NCBI RefSeq assembly: GCF_022919075.1
Contig: NZ_CP095078.1
Coordinates: 1,178,001 to 1,242,000 of the forward strand
Origin: Nocardioides sp. W7
Lineage (GTDB): Bacteria; Actinomycetota; Actinomycetes; Propionibacteriales; Nocardioidaceae
Direction: 5' to 3'
DNA length: 64,000 nt
Shown here: piece by piece, positions 51,656 to 60,094 of the stretch
How positions within the stretch are numbered: the stretch's first letter is position 1
How the letters are laid out: each line of letters begins with the position of its first letter
The notes under the pieces: generated by a model
Told to the model about the DNA's origin: nothing
What the model saw: the letters and a program-made list of their open reading frames with translations, nothing else
Databases searched by the model: none
Made by a program: the position numbers and the translations under genes

Positions 51656-51729
51656 GCTGTAACGCGGTGTCCACGGGCCTGGTGCGGTGCTGCGGCACCG
51701 CACCAGGCGGTCGAACACCGCGTTACAGC
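51656..51729. terminator. Two-tier palindromic terminator
   Basis: The outer stem GCTGTAACGCGGTGT (51656-51670) pairs perfectly with 51715-51729. The inner stem CCTGGTGCGGTGC (51678-51690) pairs perfectly with 51695-51707 around a TGCG tetraloop. Both share the same centre and are separated by a symmetric 7+7 nt internal loop. It lies between lutC and a convergent HTH gene. Confidence 0.75.
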
Positions 51730-51756
51730 CGGGCGGGGCGCTGACCGCCGGTCTGC

Positions 51757-51954
51757 TCAGACCAGGCCGATCCGGACCGCGCGGACGAGGACCTGCATGT
51801 TGTTCTCGAGCTCCCACTGCCGGCGCAGCGCCTGGAGTCGCCGGTTCAGGGTGCTCTCCGAGACGTTGCAGGCCGCTGCCGCCTCGGCGGCCGTCGCGCC
51901 GTCGGCGATCAGGGCCAGGATCCGGAGCGTGAGCTCGTCGGGGCGGTCCGGCAC
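51757..51954 (-). CDS. Orphan LuxR/GerE-type HTH protein, 65 aa
   Basis: The whole protein is a GerE-like helix-turn-helix: DELTLRILALIADGATAAEAAAACNVSESTL, then a recognition-helix region and VLVRAVRIGLV. There is no receiver, sensor or oligomerisation domain. The GTG at 51954 lacks a strong ribosome-binding site. It is divergent from the GH78 gene and shares a 265-bp intergenic region with it, so it could regulate that gene, but this is speculation. Confidence 0.65.
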   Translation of the reverse strand: MPDRPDELTLRILALIADGATAAEAAAACNVSESTLNRRLQALRRQWELENNMQVLVRAVRIGLV

Positions 51955-52129
51955 GGCGACTCCTCATCCAATGGGATGTAACGATTCAGCAGACTGCCCG
52001 GATTGTGGCAGTCGTCACGCCTGGTTGGGAAGTCGGTCTCCTTCCTGGAATCTGGCGCGATGGCCGCGTGGGCCACCGTGACAGAACTCCGTCAACCTGG
52101 AGAGATCCCTAGCGGCGGAACCATGCACT

Positions 52130-52143
52130 GTGAAACGGTTCAC
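52130..52143. promoter_or_regulatory. Candidate RhaR operator before the GH78 gene
   Basis: GTGAAACGGTTCAC pairs at 12 of 14 positions as an inverted repeat and shares the TGAAAC..TTCA core with the site before rhaT. It lies 77 bp before the chosen GTG. A GTG at 52130 opens the same frame but is part of this operator and gives no signal peptide. Confidence 0.65.
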
Positions 52144-52219
52144 TAATGTCGTGACTGCCGTCACGTCATCCGGCGCCGCTCCGGCGGGCGCCCCGGGCAC
52201 GAGGGATGGGAACGACGCA

Positions 52220-55200
52220 GTGACACGAGTTCTGACAGACACGGTGCGGGTCCGCACCTCGGCGCTGGCCGTGCTGGCCCTGGTGGGCGGCCTCGGCGCC
52301 GTCGTACCGGCCACGGCGTATGCGGCACCGGCTCTTCCGGCCACCGCCGCGGCCGAGGCAGCGAGCGTGCAGGTGACGGGCCTGACGACGAACGGGCGGG
52401 TCGACCCCCTGGGGATCCCCGGCGGCGCGCCGAGCCTGGGCTGGAAGGCCGCCTCGTCGGCCCGCGGCGTGGTGCAGAGCGCCTACCAGGTCCGGGTCGC
52501 GAGCAGCGACGACGCGCTCGAGTCCGCGGACGTGTGGGACTCCGGCAAGGTCGACTCGGCCCGCCAGGTCGACGTCCAGTACGACGGGCCCGCCCTGACC
52601 TCGCAGACCCGGTACGTGTGGCAGGTCCGGACCTGGGACGGCGCCGACACCGCCTCGGCGTGGAGCGAGCCCGCGTCGTTCGAGACCGGCATGCTGGACG
52701 CCTCCGACTGGGGTGACGCGGACTGGATCGGTGCTCACGCCGATGCCGAGCTGGACCGCTGGCGCGACTACACCGCCGACATCGACTTCACCCTCGACAA
52801 CCTCGCCCTCGGGGTCTACGTCCGCGCGGCAGATCTCAACAACGCCTACATGTGGCAGCTGAGCGTCGCCGACGGCACTCCCCGCTTCCGTCCGCACCGC
52901 AAGGTCAACGGGGGCTACTCCCTGATCGGCAACGTCGACATCTCGTCGGTCATCTCGGCCCAGGCGCTCCGCACGGGCTCGCACACCCTCAGCGTCACCG
53001 TCGCCGGGTCGAGCATCGTGACGAAGCTGGACGGCACCACCATCGACACCCGGACCGACGCGACGATCGCGCGCGGCTTCGTGGGCTTCCGCTCCGACCT
53101 GGCCACGGAGGGTCCGGAGACGTCGACCATCCATGCGGTGCGGGTCACCGACAGTGCGGGCGCGACACTGCTGGACACCGACTTCTCGGACGGCAACCCG
53201 TTCACCGGCGGCACGATCGTCGACGGGGGCCTCCGCTTCAACGGGCGCGTCGACGCCCTCTGGCGCGCGCCCGTCCAGAACCTCCCGCTGCTGCGCACCG
53301 AGTTCGAGACCGCAGCCGGCAAGGCGGTGGCCCGGGCCCGGGTGTACGCCACCGCGCGCGGCGTCTACGAACTGCGCCTCAACGGCCGGGCCGTCGGCGA
53401 CCAGCACCTGGCCCCCGGCTGGACCGACTACCAGGACCGCATCCAGCACCAGACCTACGACGTGACGGACCTGGTGGAGGACGGTGCCAACGCCTTCGGT
53501 GCCGAGCTCGGCAGCGGTTGGTGGTCCGGTCGCGTGGCCCACCTGCAGACCCGCAACTACGGCGACGAGAACTCCCTCCTGGCGCGGCTGCGGATCGACT
53601 ACACCGACGGCACCTCGGAGTGGATCGACACCGACGACTCCGGCTGGACCACGCAGTCGGGTCCCTACGTCCAGGCCGACAACATCGACGGCGAGTCGTA
53701 CGACGCGCGCTCGGCCCGGACCGGCTGGGACACCATCGGGTACGACGACGGCGGCTGGGTCACGAGCGACGCCAAGGACTCGGCTACCGACCTGGTGGTG
53801 CCGCAGCCCGACGAGCCGGTGCGCACCACCCAGGAGCTCCCGACCATCGATCGCACCGAGCCCGCTGCGGGCCGCCACGTCTACGACGTCGGCCAGAACA
53901 TGGTCGGTGTCGCCCGGATGGTGCTGACCGGCAAGGCCGGCGACACGGTGACCATCCGCTACGCGGAGGAGCTCAACCGCGACGGGACTCCGTACTACGC
54001 CAACCTCCGCTCCGCGAAGGTCACCGACACCTACACCTTCGCTGAGGACGGGACCGTCACCTACGAGCCGACCTTCTCCCAGCACGGCTTCCGCTATGTC
54101 GAGATCGCGGGCGCGCAGGTCACGCCCGCGGCTGCCGACGTGACCGGTGTCGTGTGGGGCTCGGACCTGACGGCCACCGGTGACCTCGAGACGTCCGACC
54201 CGATGCTCAACCAGCTGCTGAGCAACATCTCGTGGGGGCAGCGGGGCAACTTCCTGTCCGTCCCGACCGACACCCCGGCGCGCGACGAGCGGCTGGGCTG
54301 GTCGGGCGACATCAACGTCTTCGCGCCCACCGCGAGCTACCTGCGCGACACCCGGGCGTTCCTGTCCAAGTGGATGGCCGACATGCGCGACACCCAGGAG
54401 GCCAACGGCGACTACCAGGGCGTCGCGCCCACCACGCCGAACTTCAAGGCCGGGACCGGCACGGGCTGGTCCGATGCAGGCATCACCGTCCCGCACGCCG
54501 TGTGGCGGTCCACCGGAGACGCCTCGATCGTGCGGGAGTACTGGGACGACATGACCCGGTTCTACGACCTGCTGCGCACCAGCGCCGGGGCGGACCTCAT
54601 CGAGTCCGGCCGCGGTACCTGGGGGGACTGGCTCAACCTCGACGACCCGACCCCCACCAGCGTGCTGAGCACGGCGTACTTCGCCGAGGACGCGCGGATG
54701 ATGTCCGAGATGGCGGCCGCCATCGGCGAGGACGCCCAGGCGGAGGACTACGCCGCGCTCTCGACCGCGATCCGCGCGGCGTTCACCGACGCGCTCGTGG
54801 ACTCCGACGGCACGGTCAGCGGCAACAGCCAGGCCGGTTACGCGATGGCGCTCGGCATGGACCTCGTGGACGATTCCGAGCTGCGGGAGAAGGTCGGCGC
54901 CAAGTTCGTCGCCAAGCTCGCGCGCAGCGACAACCACCTCACCACCGGCTTCCTCGGCACGCCGTGGCTGCTTCCGGCGCTGAGCAGCATCGGCCGCGAC
55001 GACCTGGCCTACGCAATGCTGCTGCACGAGGACTACCCCTCGTGGGGCTACGAGGTCGCGAAGGGCGCCACCACGATGTGGGAGCGTTGGAACACGATCA
55101 TGCCGAATGGCGAGTTCGGTCCGGTCGACATGAACTCCTTCAACCACTACGCCTACGGCGCGGTCGGTGACTGGATGTACCAGAACATCGGCGGCATCAC

Positions 55201-58021
55201 CGCGCTCGAGGCGGGCTACAAGAAGATCCGAGTGGCCCCGGTCGTCGGCGGCGGGCTCACCCGGGGCAGTGGCGACTACGCCTCGGTCTACGGGCCGATC
55301 GGTACCGACTGGACGCTCGACGGCGAGGACCTCGATCTGCGCGTCGATGTCCCGGTCAACACCACTGCCGAGGTCGTGCTCCCCGCGGAGAACACCTACT
55401 CGGTCACCGAGGGCGGCGCGCTGCTCACCGGCGTCGACGGCGTCACCGGCGCCACCGACGACGGGGACACCGTCACCGTCACGGTCGGGTCGGGCAGCTA
55501 CGACTTCGCGGTCACGTCGGGGAATGCCCTGATGGGCGCGATCCTGGAGGACCTCGACGCGCTGCAGGCCCACGTGGCCGACCTCGACGAGGCCGGCGAC
55601 CTGGAGGCTGCGGACCGCGAGCACCTCGACGCCGCGGTCGACGCGATCGGCGACGACGTGAGCGCCGCGCTGCTCGCGGCGATCGAGGGCGACGGCGCCA
55701 CGGTGACCGCGTCGCTGGAGTCGGCCCTGGCCGACGTCCGCGCACTCGGCACCTGGGTCGCCGGGTCCGGCATCGCCGCCGAGGTCCGCACGGACCTGGG
55801 CAACCGGATCGCCGCGATCGAGGCCAAGCTGGTGACCGCGGTGACCGAGTCGATGGGGGTCACCGTGACCCTCCCGCCGGTCAGCGCCCCCGTCCTCCCG
55901 GGCGGCACCGTCACCGGCACCATCGAGGTGACCAACGACGGGACCACCGCCCTGACCGGCCTCGAGGGCACGGTCACGGTCGACGGCCTCGGCGAGGCGA
56001 CCGCATCGCTCGCCTCGGTCCCGGCCGGCGGCTCCGTCCAGCTCCCGGTGTCCCTGACCGCCTCACGGCAGCAGGACCCGGGTGCGTACGACGCCGTACT
56101 CTCCCTCGACCTGGTCGTGGACGGGGAGCCGTACACGATCACCACCACCACGCCCGACTGGGTCACCGTGACCTCCGGGCTCGCGGTCGGCACCGTGACG
56201 GCCGCCGTCGACGGTGACGACCCGAGCGACCACGCGACGGTCACGGTGCCGGTGAGCAACACCGGCTCGGCCGCCGTTCGCGCCCACGTGGCGCTGACCC
56301 TGCCCGCCGGCTGGCGCTCGGTGTCCTCGGCCGACGTCCTGATCCCCGCCGGGGAGAGTGTCGACGTCGACGTCCCGGTCGTGGTCCCGCTCGACCTGGT
56401 CGGAGGAGCGGTCCCGGTCACGGTCGACGTACGACGGGGCGGCGTCAGCCTGGTCTCCTCGGAGGCCACGGTGAGCGTCGACCTGCCCCGTCCGCCGGCG
56501 GCGTTCGTCGACCACGTCGACTTCGGCGACCCGGGCTCGGAGAACGCGCACGGCATCCTGGCGTCCTCGAGCAGCGGCACCAACACCGAGGCGGGGTTGA
56601 CCCGGCGCTACGCGCACTCGAACTTCCCCGGTTCGTGGTACTCGGTGACGGTGGACGTCCCGCAGGGTGAGCCGTTCATCCTCCGCAACGTCGAGACCTT
56701 CGACGCGGCGCGGTCCAAGAAGTACGACGTGTTCGTCGACGGCGTCCGCGTCAAGACGCAGCTGGTGCCGCGCACCGAGGGCGGCCAGGGGATCAAGGTG
56801 TACGACGCCCTGGTCGACGACCCGGCCGTGCTGGAGAACGACGGCAACGTGCGGATCAGGTACGAGTACCCGCTCGACGCCGCCGGCTTCCACGACCCGT
56901 CGATCGCCGACACGTGGGTCCTGGAGGTCCCGGGCGACACGCAGGCTCCCGACGTCTCCGCGACGGTCGTCGCGGGCACGCCCGGCGACGACGGCTGGTA
57001 CCGCTCGGACGTCGAGGTCGCCGTGAGCGCCCAGGACAACCGGGACGCCACGCCCGTCGTCGAGACCGGCGCCGGTGCGGGCTGGACGTCGTACGACGGT
57101 CCGGTCGCGGTCACCGGCGAGGGCGAGCACGAGCTGACCTACCGGGCCACCGACGAGGCCGGCAACGGCTCGGGCCCCCGGACCCTGAAGGTCGGCATCG
57201 ACACCGTGGCGCCGGCGACGGCGCTGACGGCGACTCGCGGGGCGGGGGTCGAGGGCGCGGACTCCGCCACCCTGGCCTTCGCCGCGACGGACGCCACCAG
57301 CGGCGTGGGGTCGACGGTCTACCGGATCGACGGTGGTGCCTGGGCGACGGTCGGCGAGCAGCCGATCACGCTCCAGGGCTTCGGCGACCACACGGTCGAC
57401 TTCGCCTCCACGGACCGGGCCGGCAACGTCGAGCCGATGCGGCACGAGACGGTCAGCCTGGCCGACGTCGACACGGTCACCGCGATCGTGGCGCCGCAGG
57501 TCACGGGGACCGCGAGGCCGGCGGCGACCCTGAGTGCGACCACCGGCTCGTGGAACACCAAGGGCCTGTCGTTCGCCTACCAGTGGCTGCGCGACGGCTC
57601 GGCGATCGGCGGGGCGACGGCGGCGTCGTACCGGGTGGGCACGGCCGACATCGGCACGCGGCTCTCGGTGCGGGTGACCGCGACCAAGGCCGGCAAGGCG
57701 CCCGGCGTGGCGACCTCCACGGCCACCGCACCGGTGGCCAAGGTGGGCTCGCGGACCAAGGTCAGCGTGAACCGGGCCAAGGTGGGCAAGGGCAAGCCGG
57801 TCCGGGTCACCACAGTCGTGACGTCCTCCCCGAGGGCGACCGGCAAGGTCGTGGTCCGGGTCGACGGCAAGATCGTGAAGCGGGTCGTCCTGCGCAACGG
57901 CCGGGCGGTCGTCACGGTCAAGATCCGCCGGGCCGGCAAGCACCGGATCACCGCTGCCTACCTCGGCTCGGCCACGGTGGCCGCGTCGTCCTCGAAGGCG
58001 CGGGTGATCCGCGTCCGCTGA
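52220..58021 (+). CDS. Multidomain secreted GH78 alpha-L-rhamnosidase
   Basis: A 1933-residue exported enzyme. The signal peptide is TSALAVLALVGGLGAVVPATAYA (about 13-35). N-terminal GH78 beta domains follow: a fibronectin-like region, an inserted concanavalin-like module (RDYTADIDFTLDNLALGVYV) and RVYATARGVYELRLNGRAVGD. The (alpha/alpha)6 catalytic domain has DTPARDERLGWSGD with general-acid candidate E690, and GATTMWERWN with base candidate E955. A C-terminal beta domain (VAPVVGGGLTRG) completes the core by about 1120. The rest holds a helical stretch, NEW3-like and Ig-like domains, an OmpL47-like repeat (STVYRIDGGAWATV) and a final Ig-like pair similar to that of the 901-residue protein. 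It would release rhamnose from plant or microbial polymers for the adjacent importer. Confidence 0.92.
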   Translation: MTRVLTDTVRVRTSALAVLALVGGLGAVVPATAYAAPALPATAAAEAASVQVTGLTTNGRVDPLGIPGGAPSLGWKAASSARGVVQSAYQVRVASSDDALESADVWDSGKVDSARQVDVQYDGPALTSQTRYVWQVRTWDGADTASAWSEPASFETGMLDASDWGDADWIGAHADAELDRWRDYTADIDFTLDNLALGVYVRAADLNNAYMWQLSVADGTPRFRPHRKVNGGYSLIGNVDISSVISAQALRTGSHTLSVTVAGSSIVTKLDGTTIDTRTDATIARGFVGFRSDLATEGPETSTIHAVRVTDSAGATLLDTDFSDGNPFTGGTIVDGGLRFNGRVDALWRAPVQNLPLLRTEFETAAGKAVARARVYATARGVYELRLNGRAVGDQHLAPGWTDYQDRIQHQTYDVTDLVEDGANAFGAELGSGWWSGRVAHLQTRNYGDENSLLARLRIDYTDGTSEWIDTDDSGWTTQSGPYVQADNIDGESYDARSARTGWDTIGYDDGGWVTSDAKDSATDLVVPQPDEPVRTTQELPTIDRTEPAAGRHVYDVGQNMVGVARMVLTGKAGDTVTIRYAEELNRDGTPYYANLRSAKVTDTYTFAEDGTVTYEPTFSQHGFRYVEIAGAQVTPAAADVTGVVWGSDLTATGDLETSDPMLNQLLSNISWGQRGNFLSVPTDTPARDERLGWSGDINVFAPTASYLRDTRAFLSKWMADMRDTQEANGDYQGVAPTTPNFKAGTGTGWSDAGITVPHAVWRSTGDASIVREYWDDMTRFYDLLRTSAGADLIESGRGTWGDWLNLDDPTPTSVLSTAYFAEDARMMSEMAAAIGEDAQAEDYAALSTAIRAAFTDALVDSDGTVSGNSQAGYAMALGMDLVDDSELREKVGAKFVAKLARSDNHLTTGFLGTPWLLPALSSIGRDDLAYAMLLHEDYPSWGYEVAKGATTMWERWNTIMPNGEFGPVDMNSFNHYAYGAVGDWMYQNIGGITALEAGYKKIRVAPVVGGGLTRGSGDYASVYGPIGTDWTLDGEDLDLRVDVPVNTTAEVVLPAENTYSVTEGGALLTGVDGVTGATDDGDTVTVTVGSGSYDFAVTSGNALMGAILEDLDALQAHVADLDEAGDLEAADREHLDAAVDAIGDDVSAALLAAIEGDGATVTASLESALADVRALGTWVAGSGIAAEVRTDLGNRIAAIEAKLVTAVTESMGVTVTLPPVSAPVLPGGTVTGTIEVTNDGTTALTGLEGTVTVDGLGEATASLASVPAGGSVQLPVSLTASRQQDPGAYDAVLSLDLVVDGEPYTITTTTPDWVTVTSGLAVGTVTAAVDGDDPSDHATVTVPVSNTGSAAVRAHVALTLPAGWRSVSSADVLIPAGESVDVDVPVVVPLDLVGGAVPVTVDVRRGGVSLVSSEATVSVDLPRPPAAFVDHVDFGDPGSENAHGILASSSSGTNTEAGLTRRYAHSNFPGSWYSVTVDVPQGEPFILRNVETFDAARSKKYDVFVDGVRVKTQLVPRTEGGQGIKVYDALVDDPAVLENDGNVRIRYEYPLDAAGFHDPSIADTWVLEVPGDTQAPDVSATVVAGTPGDDGWYRSDVEVAVSAQDNRDATPVVETGAGAGWTSYDGPVAVTGEGEHELTYRATDEAGNGSGPRTLKVGIDTVAPATALTATRGAGVEGADSATLAFAATDATSGVGSTVYRIDGGAWATVGEQPITLQGFGDHTVDFASTDRAGNVEPMRHETVSLADVDTVTAIVAPQVTGTARPAATLSATTGSWNTKGLSFAYQWLRDGSAIGGATAASYRVGTADIGTRLSVRVTATKAGKAPGVATSTATAPVAKVGSRTKVSVNRAKVGKGKPVRVTTVVTSSPRATGKVVVRVDGKIVKRVVLRNGRAVVTVKIRRAGKHRITAAYLGSATVAASSSKARVIRVR

Positions 58022-58034
58022 GCCTGACCCTGCG

Positions 58035-58069
58035 CCGGCGCCCGTCCCCTCAGTGGGGGCGGGCGCCGG
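58035..58069. terminator. 15-bp GC-rich hairpin containing a stop codon
   Basis: CCGGCGCCCGTCCCC (58035-58049) pairs with 58055-58069, with one T-G pair, around the loop TCAGT. On the minus strand the loop holds the stop codon of the kinase gene. It follows the GH78 stop by 13 bp. Bidirectional terminator. Confidence 0.75.
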
Positions 58070-58904
58070 TGTGCTGCACGGACAGCGACGCTGCTTCGAG
58101 GGCGGCGACCAGCGCCGTGTCGAGGTCGGCCCCGCCGGCCAGCGCGGCGGCGAGGGTGCCGGCGAGCACGTCGCCCGCACCGGTCGTGTCCACCGCGTCG
58201 ACGCGGGGGGCGGGCAGGTGCCGGCTGCCGTCGGCGTCCGCCACCCGTAGCCCGGCGGACCCGAGCGTGACCACGACCGACCGGGCTCCGGCCCGGGTGC
58301 GGACCGCCGCGGCGAGGTCGGCGACGCTCTCCGCGTCGAGCAGGTCCGCGGCCTCGGACTCGTTCACCACGAGCGGATCGGCGAGGGCGAGCGTCTCCGC
58401 CGCGAGGGGTACGACGGGCGCCGGGCTGAGCACCAGCCGGCCGCCGGACGCGGCGACGGCGCGAGCGGCCGCGTCGACCGGGCCGGCCCCGACCTCGGTC
58501 TGGGCGAGCACGACAGCGGCACCCGCGCAGGCGGCCCCGACCTCGTCGTACGTGAGGGTCGCGTTGGCTCCGGTGCCGACGACGATGGAGTTCTCGCCGT
58601 CGGGGGTGACCACGATCAGCGCGGTGCCGGTGGCGACGTCCGCGCGCACCGCCACGTGCTCGATCGCGACCCCGCCCGCGGTCAGCTGCTCGAGCTGGTC
58701 CCGCCCGGCGGCGTCGTCGCCGACCGCCCCGCAGACCGCCACCGCCACCCCGGCCCGCGCGGCGGCGGTCGCCATGTTGGCGCCCTTGCCACCCGCACTC
58801 ACCGTCGGTCCGGCGCCCACCACCGTCTCGCCCGGCACCGGCCGCACCGCCACCCGGACGGTCACGTCCTGGTTGATCCCGCCCACCACGACCACGTCTG
58901 TCAT
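58050..58904 (-). CDS. rbsK: PfkB-family sugar kinase (ribokinase-like)
   Basis: A 284-residue kinase with the two PfkB signatures: VSAGGKGANMATAAARAG (about 36-53) and VDTTGAGDVLAGTLAAAL near the C-terminus, with the catalytic Asp of the GAGD motif. The N-terminus VVVVGGINQDVTV is typical of ribokinases. It would phosphorylate ribose or a related sugar. It is divergent from the LacI regulator and may be the intracellular partner of the importer downstream. The substrate is not certain. Confidence 0.85.
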   Translation of the reverse strand: MTDVVVVGGINQDVTVRVAVRPVPGETVVGAGPTVSAGGKGANMATAAARAGVAVAVCGAVGDDAAGRDQLEQLTAGGVAIEHVAVRADVATGTALIVVTPDGENSIVVGTGANATLTYDEVGAACAGAAVVLAQTEVGAGPVDAAARAVAASGGRLVLSPAPVVPLAAETLALADPLVVNESEAADLLDAESVADLAAAVRTRAGARSVVVTLGSAGLRVADADGSRHLPAPRVDAVDTTGAGDVLAGTLAAALAGGADLDTALVAALEAASLSVQHTGARPH

Positions 58905-59049
58905 GCGGGCCAGTGTCGCAGCGGGCCCCGACCGGACGCCGTACGACCTGGTGGCCGTGACGACCAGCTCGGATGACGTCGTTCGACCCGGACGCCACCG
59001 CCGCCAACTCGCAGGACGACACGGCCGGGGCGGCGCCTACGATGCGGGC

Positions 59050-60078
59050 ATGCCGGGACCCAGGGAGAGGAGCGGGCGGCGCTCGCCGAGCATGGCCGAG
59101 GTTGCCGCGCAGGCGGGGGTGTCGCACCAGACGGTCTCGCGCGTCCTGAACGACTCGCCGCTCGTCAAGGACGACACCCGGGCCCGAGTGCTGGCCGCGA
59201 TCGAGGAGATGGGCTACCGCCGCAACAACGCGGCGCGGATGCTCGCCACGAACCGGTCGGGCCGGATCGGCATGATCTCGGCCCACCTCGCGCTGCACGG
59301 CCCGAGCATGATCGCGGTGGCGGTGCAGGAGGCCGGGCACGACGCGGGGTACGACGTCTCGCTGGTCGGCGTCTCCGACTTCTCGCCCGAGTCGCTGAAG
59401 GGGGCCGTGGACCGGCTGCTGGACGAGGCCGTGGAGGCGCTTGTCGTGGCCGTCGCCCACACGACGGCCACCGAGCGCGCTCTCTCGCTGCACCTGCCGG
59501 TGCCCGTGGTACTCGTGCAGGGCGTCAGTGCCGGCCAGCCGATGGCCGCCGGCATCGACCAGATGGCGGGTGCCTTCCTGGCCACCGAACATCTGCTGGA
59601 CCTGGGCCACCGACACGTCGCCCACGTCACCGGTCCGTTGGAGTGGGTCGAGGCCGGGCAACGCCGCGCGGGCTGGCGGGACGCGCACGCCCGGCGGGAC
59701 CTGCTGCCGGGGCGCGAGCTCGCCGGCGACTGGTCCGCTCGCAGCGGCTACGACGCCGGTCAGCGGATCGCGGACGACCCCGACGTGACCGCGGTGTTCG
59801 CGGCCAACGACGCGATGGCCCTGGGGGTGCTCCGGGCCCTGCACGAGCGCGGGGTCGACGTGCCCGGCCGGGTGAGCGTCGTGGGCTTCGACGACGTGCC
59901 CGAGGCGGCGTACTACTGGCCCGGCCTGACGACCGTCAGCCAGGAGTTCTCGGTGCTCGGGCGGAGCGCCGTCGCGCTGACCCTGCGGGCCCTCGCGGGT
60001 GAGGGGGAGCCGGTGGCGGACCTGGTCCGGCCGTCCCTCGTCGTCCGGGCGTCGTCGGGCGCGCCCGCCACCCGCTGA
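59050..60078 (+). CDS. LacI-family regulator of the second sugar locus
   Basis: A 342-residue repressor with HTH SMAEVAAQAGVSHQTVSRVL, hinge RRNNAARMLATNRSG and effector domain motifs HLLDLGHRHVAHVTG, AANDAMALGVLRAL and VVGFDDVPEAAYYWPGLTTV. The C-terminal pattern matches regulators near ABC importers of the YtfQ type. ATG at 59050 has TACGAT (59038-59043) six bases upstream, indicating a leaderless transcript. Candidate operators TGTTAGCGYTCACA occur before the epimerase and the ytfQ-like gene. Confidence 0.9.
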   Translation: MPGPRERSGRRSPSMAEVAAQAGVSHQTVSRVLNDSPLVKDDTRARVLAAIEEMGYRRNNAARMLATNRSGRIGMISAHLALHGPSMIAVAVQEAGHDAGYDVSLVGVSDFSPESLKGAVDRLLDEAVEALVVAVAHTTATERALSLHLPVPVVLVQGVSAGQPMAAGIDQMAGAFLATEHLLDLGHRHVAHVTGPLEWVEAGQRRAGWRDAHARRDLLPGRELAGDWSARSGYDAGQRIADDPDVTAVFAANDAMALGVLRALHERGVDVPGRVSVVGFDDVPEAAYYWPGLTTVSQEFSVLGRSAVALTLRALAGEGEPVADLVRPSLVVRASSGAPATR

Positions 60079-60093
60079 TGTTAGCGTTCACAT
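60078..60093. promoter_or_regulatory. Candidate LacI operator overlapping the galM promoter
   Basis: ATGTTAGCGTTCACAT pairs at 12 of 16 positions. It contains the predicted -10 box TAGCGT (60082-60087), which lies 7 nt before the ATG at 60095, so repressor binding would directly block a leaderless promoter. Confidence 0.7.
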
Positions 60094-60094
60094 C

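Noticed and set aside
52130..52219. Upstream GTG start for the GH78 gene
   Set aside because: The GTG at 52130 is part of a palindromic LacI-type operator, and the extra 30 residues would move the signal peptide away from the N-terminus.
56914..59049. A plus-strand frame continuing into the LacI gene, suggesting a fusion
   Set aside because: It overlaps the 3' part of the GH78 gene in another frame and the divergent kinase. The LacI gene has its own start at 59050 with a leaderless -10 box.
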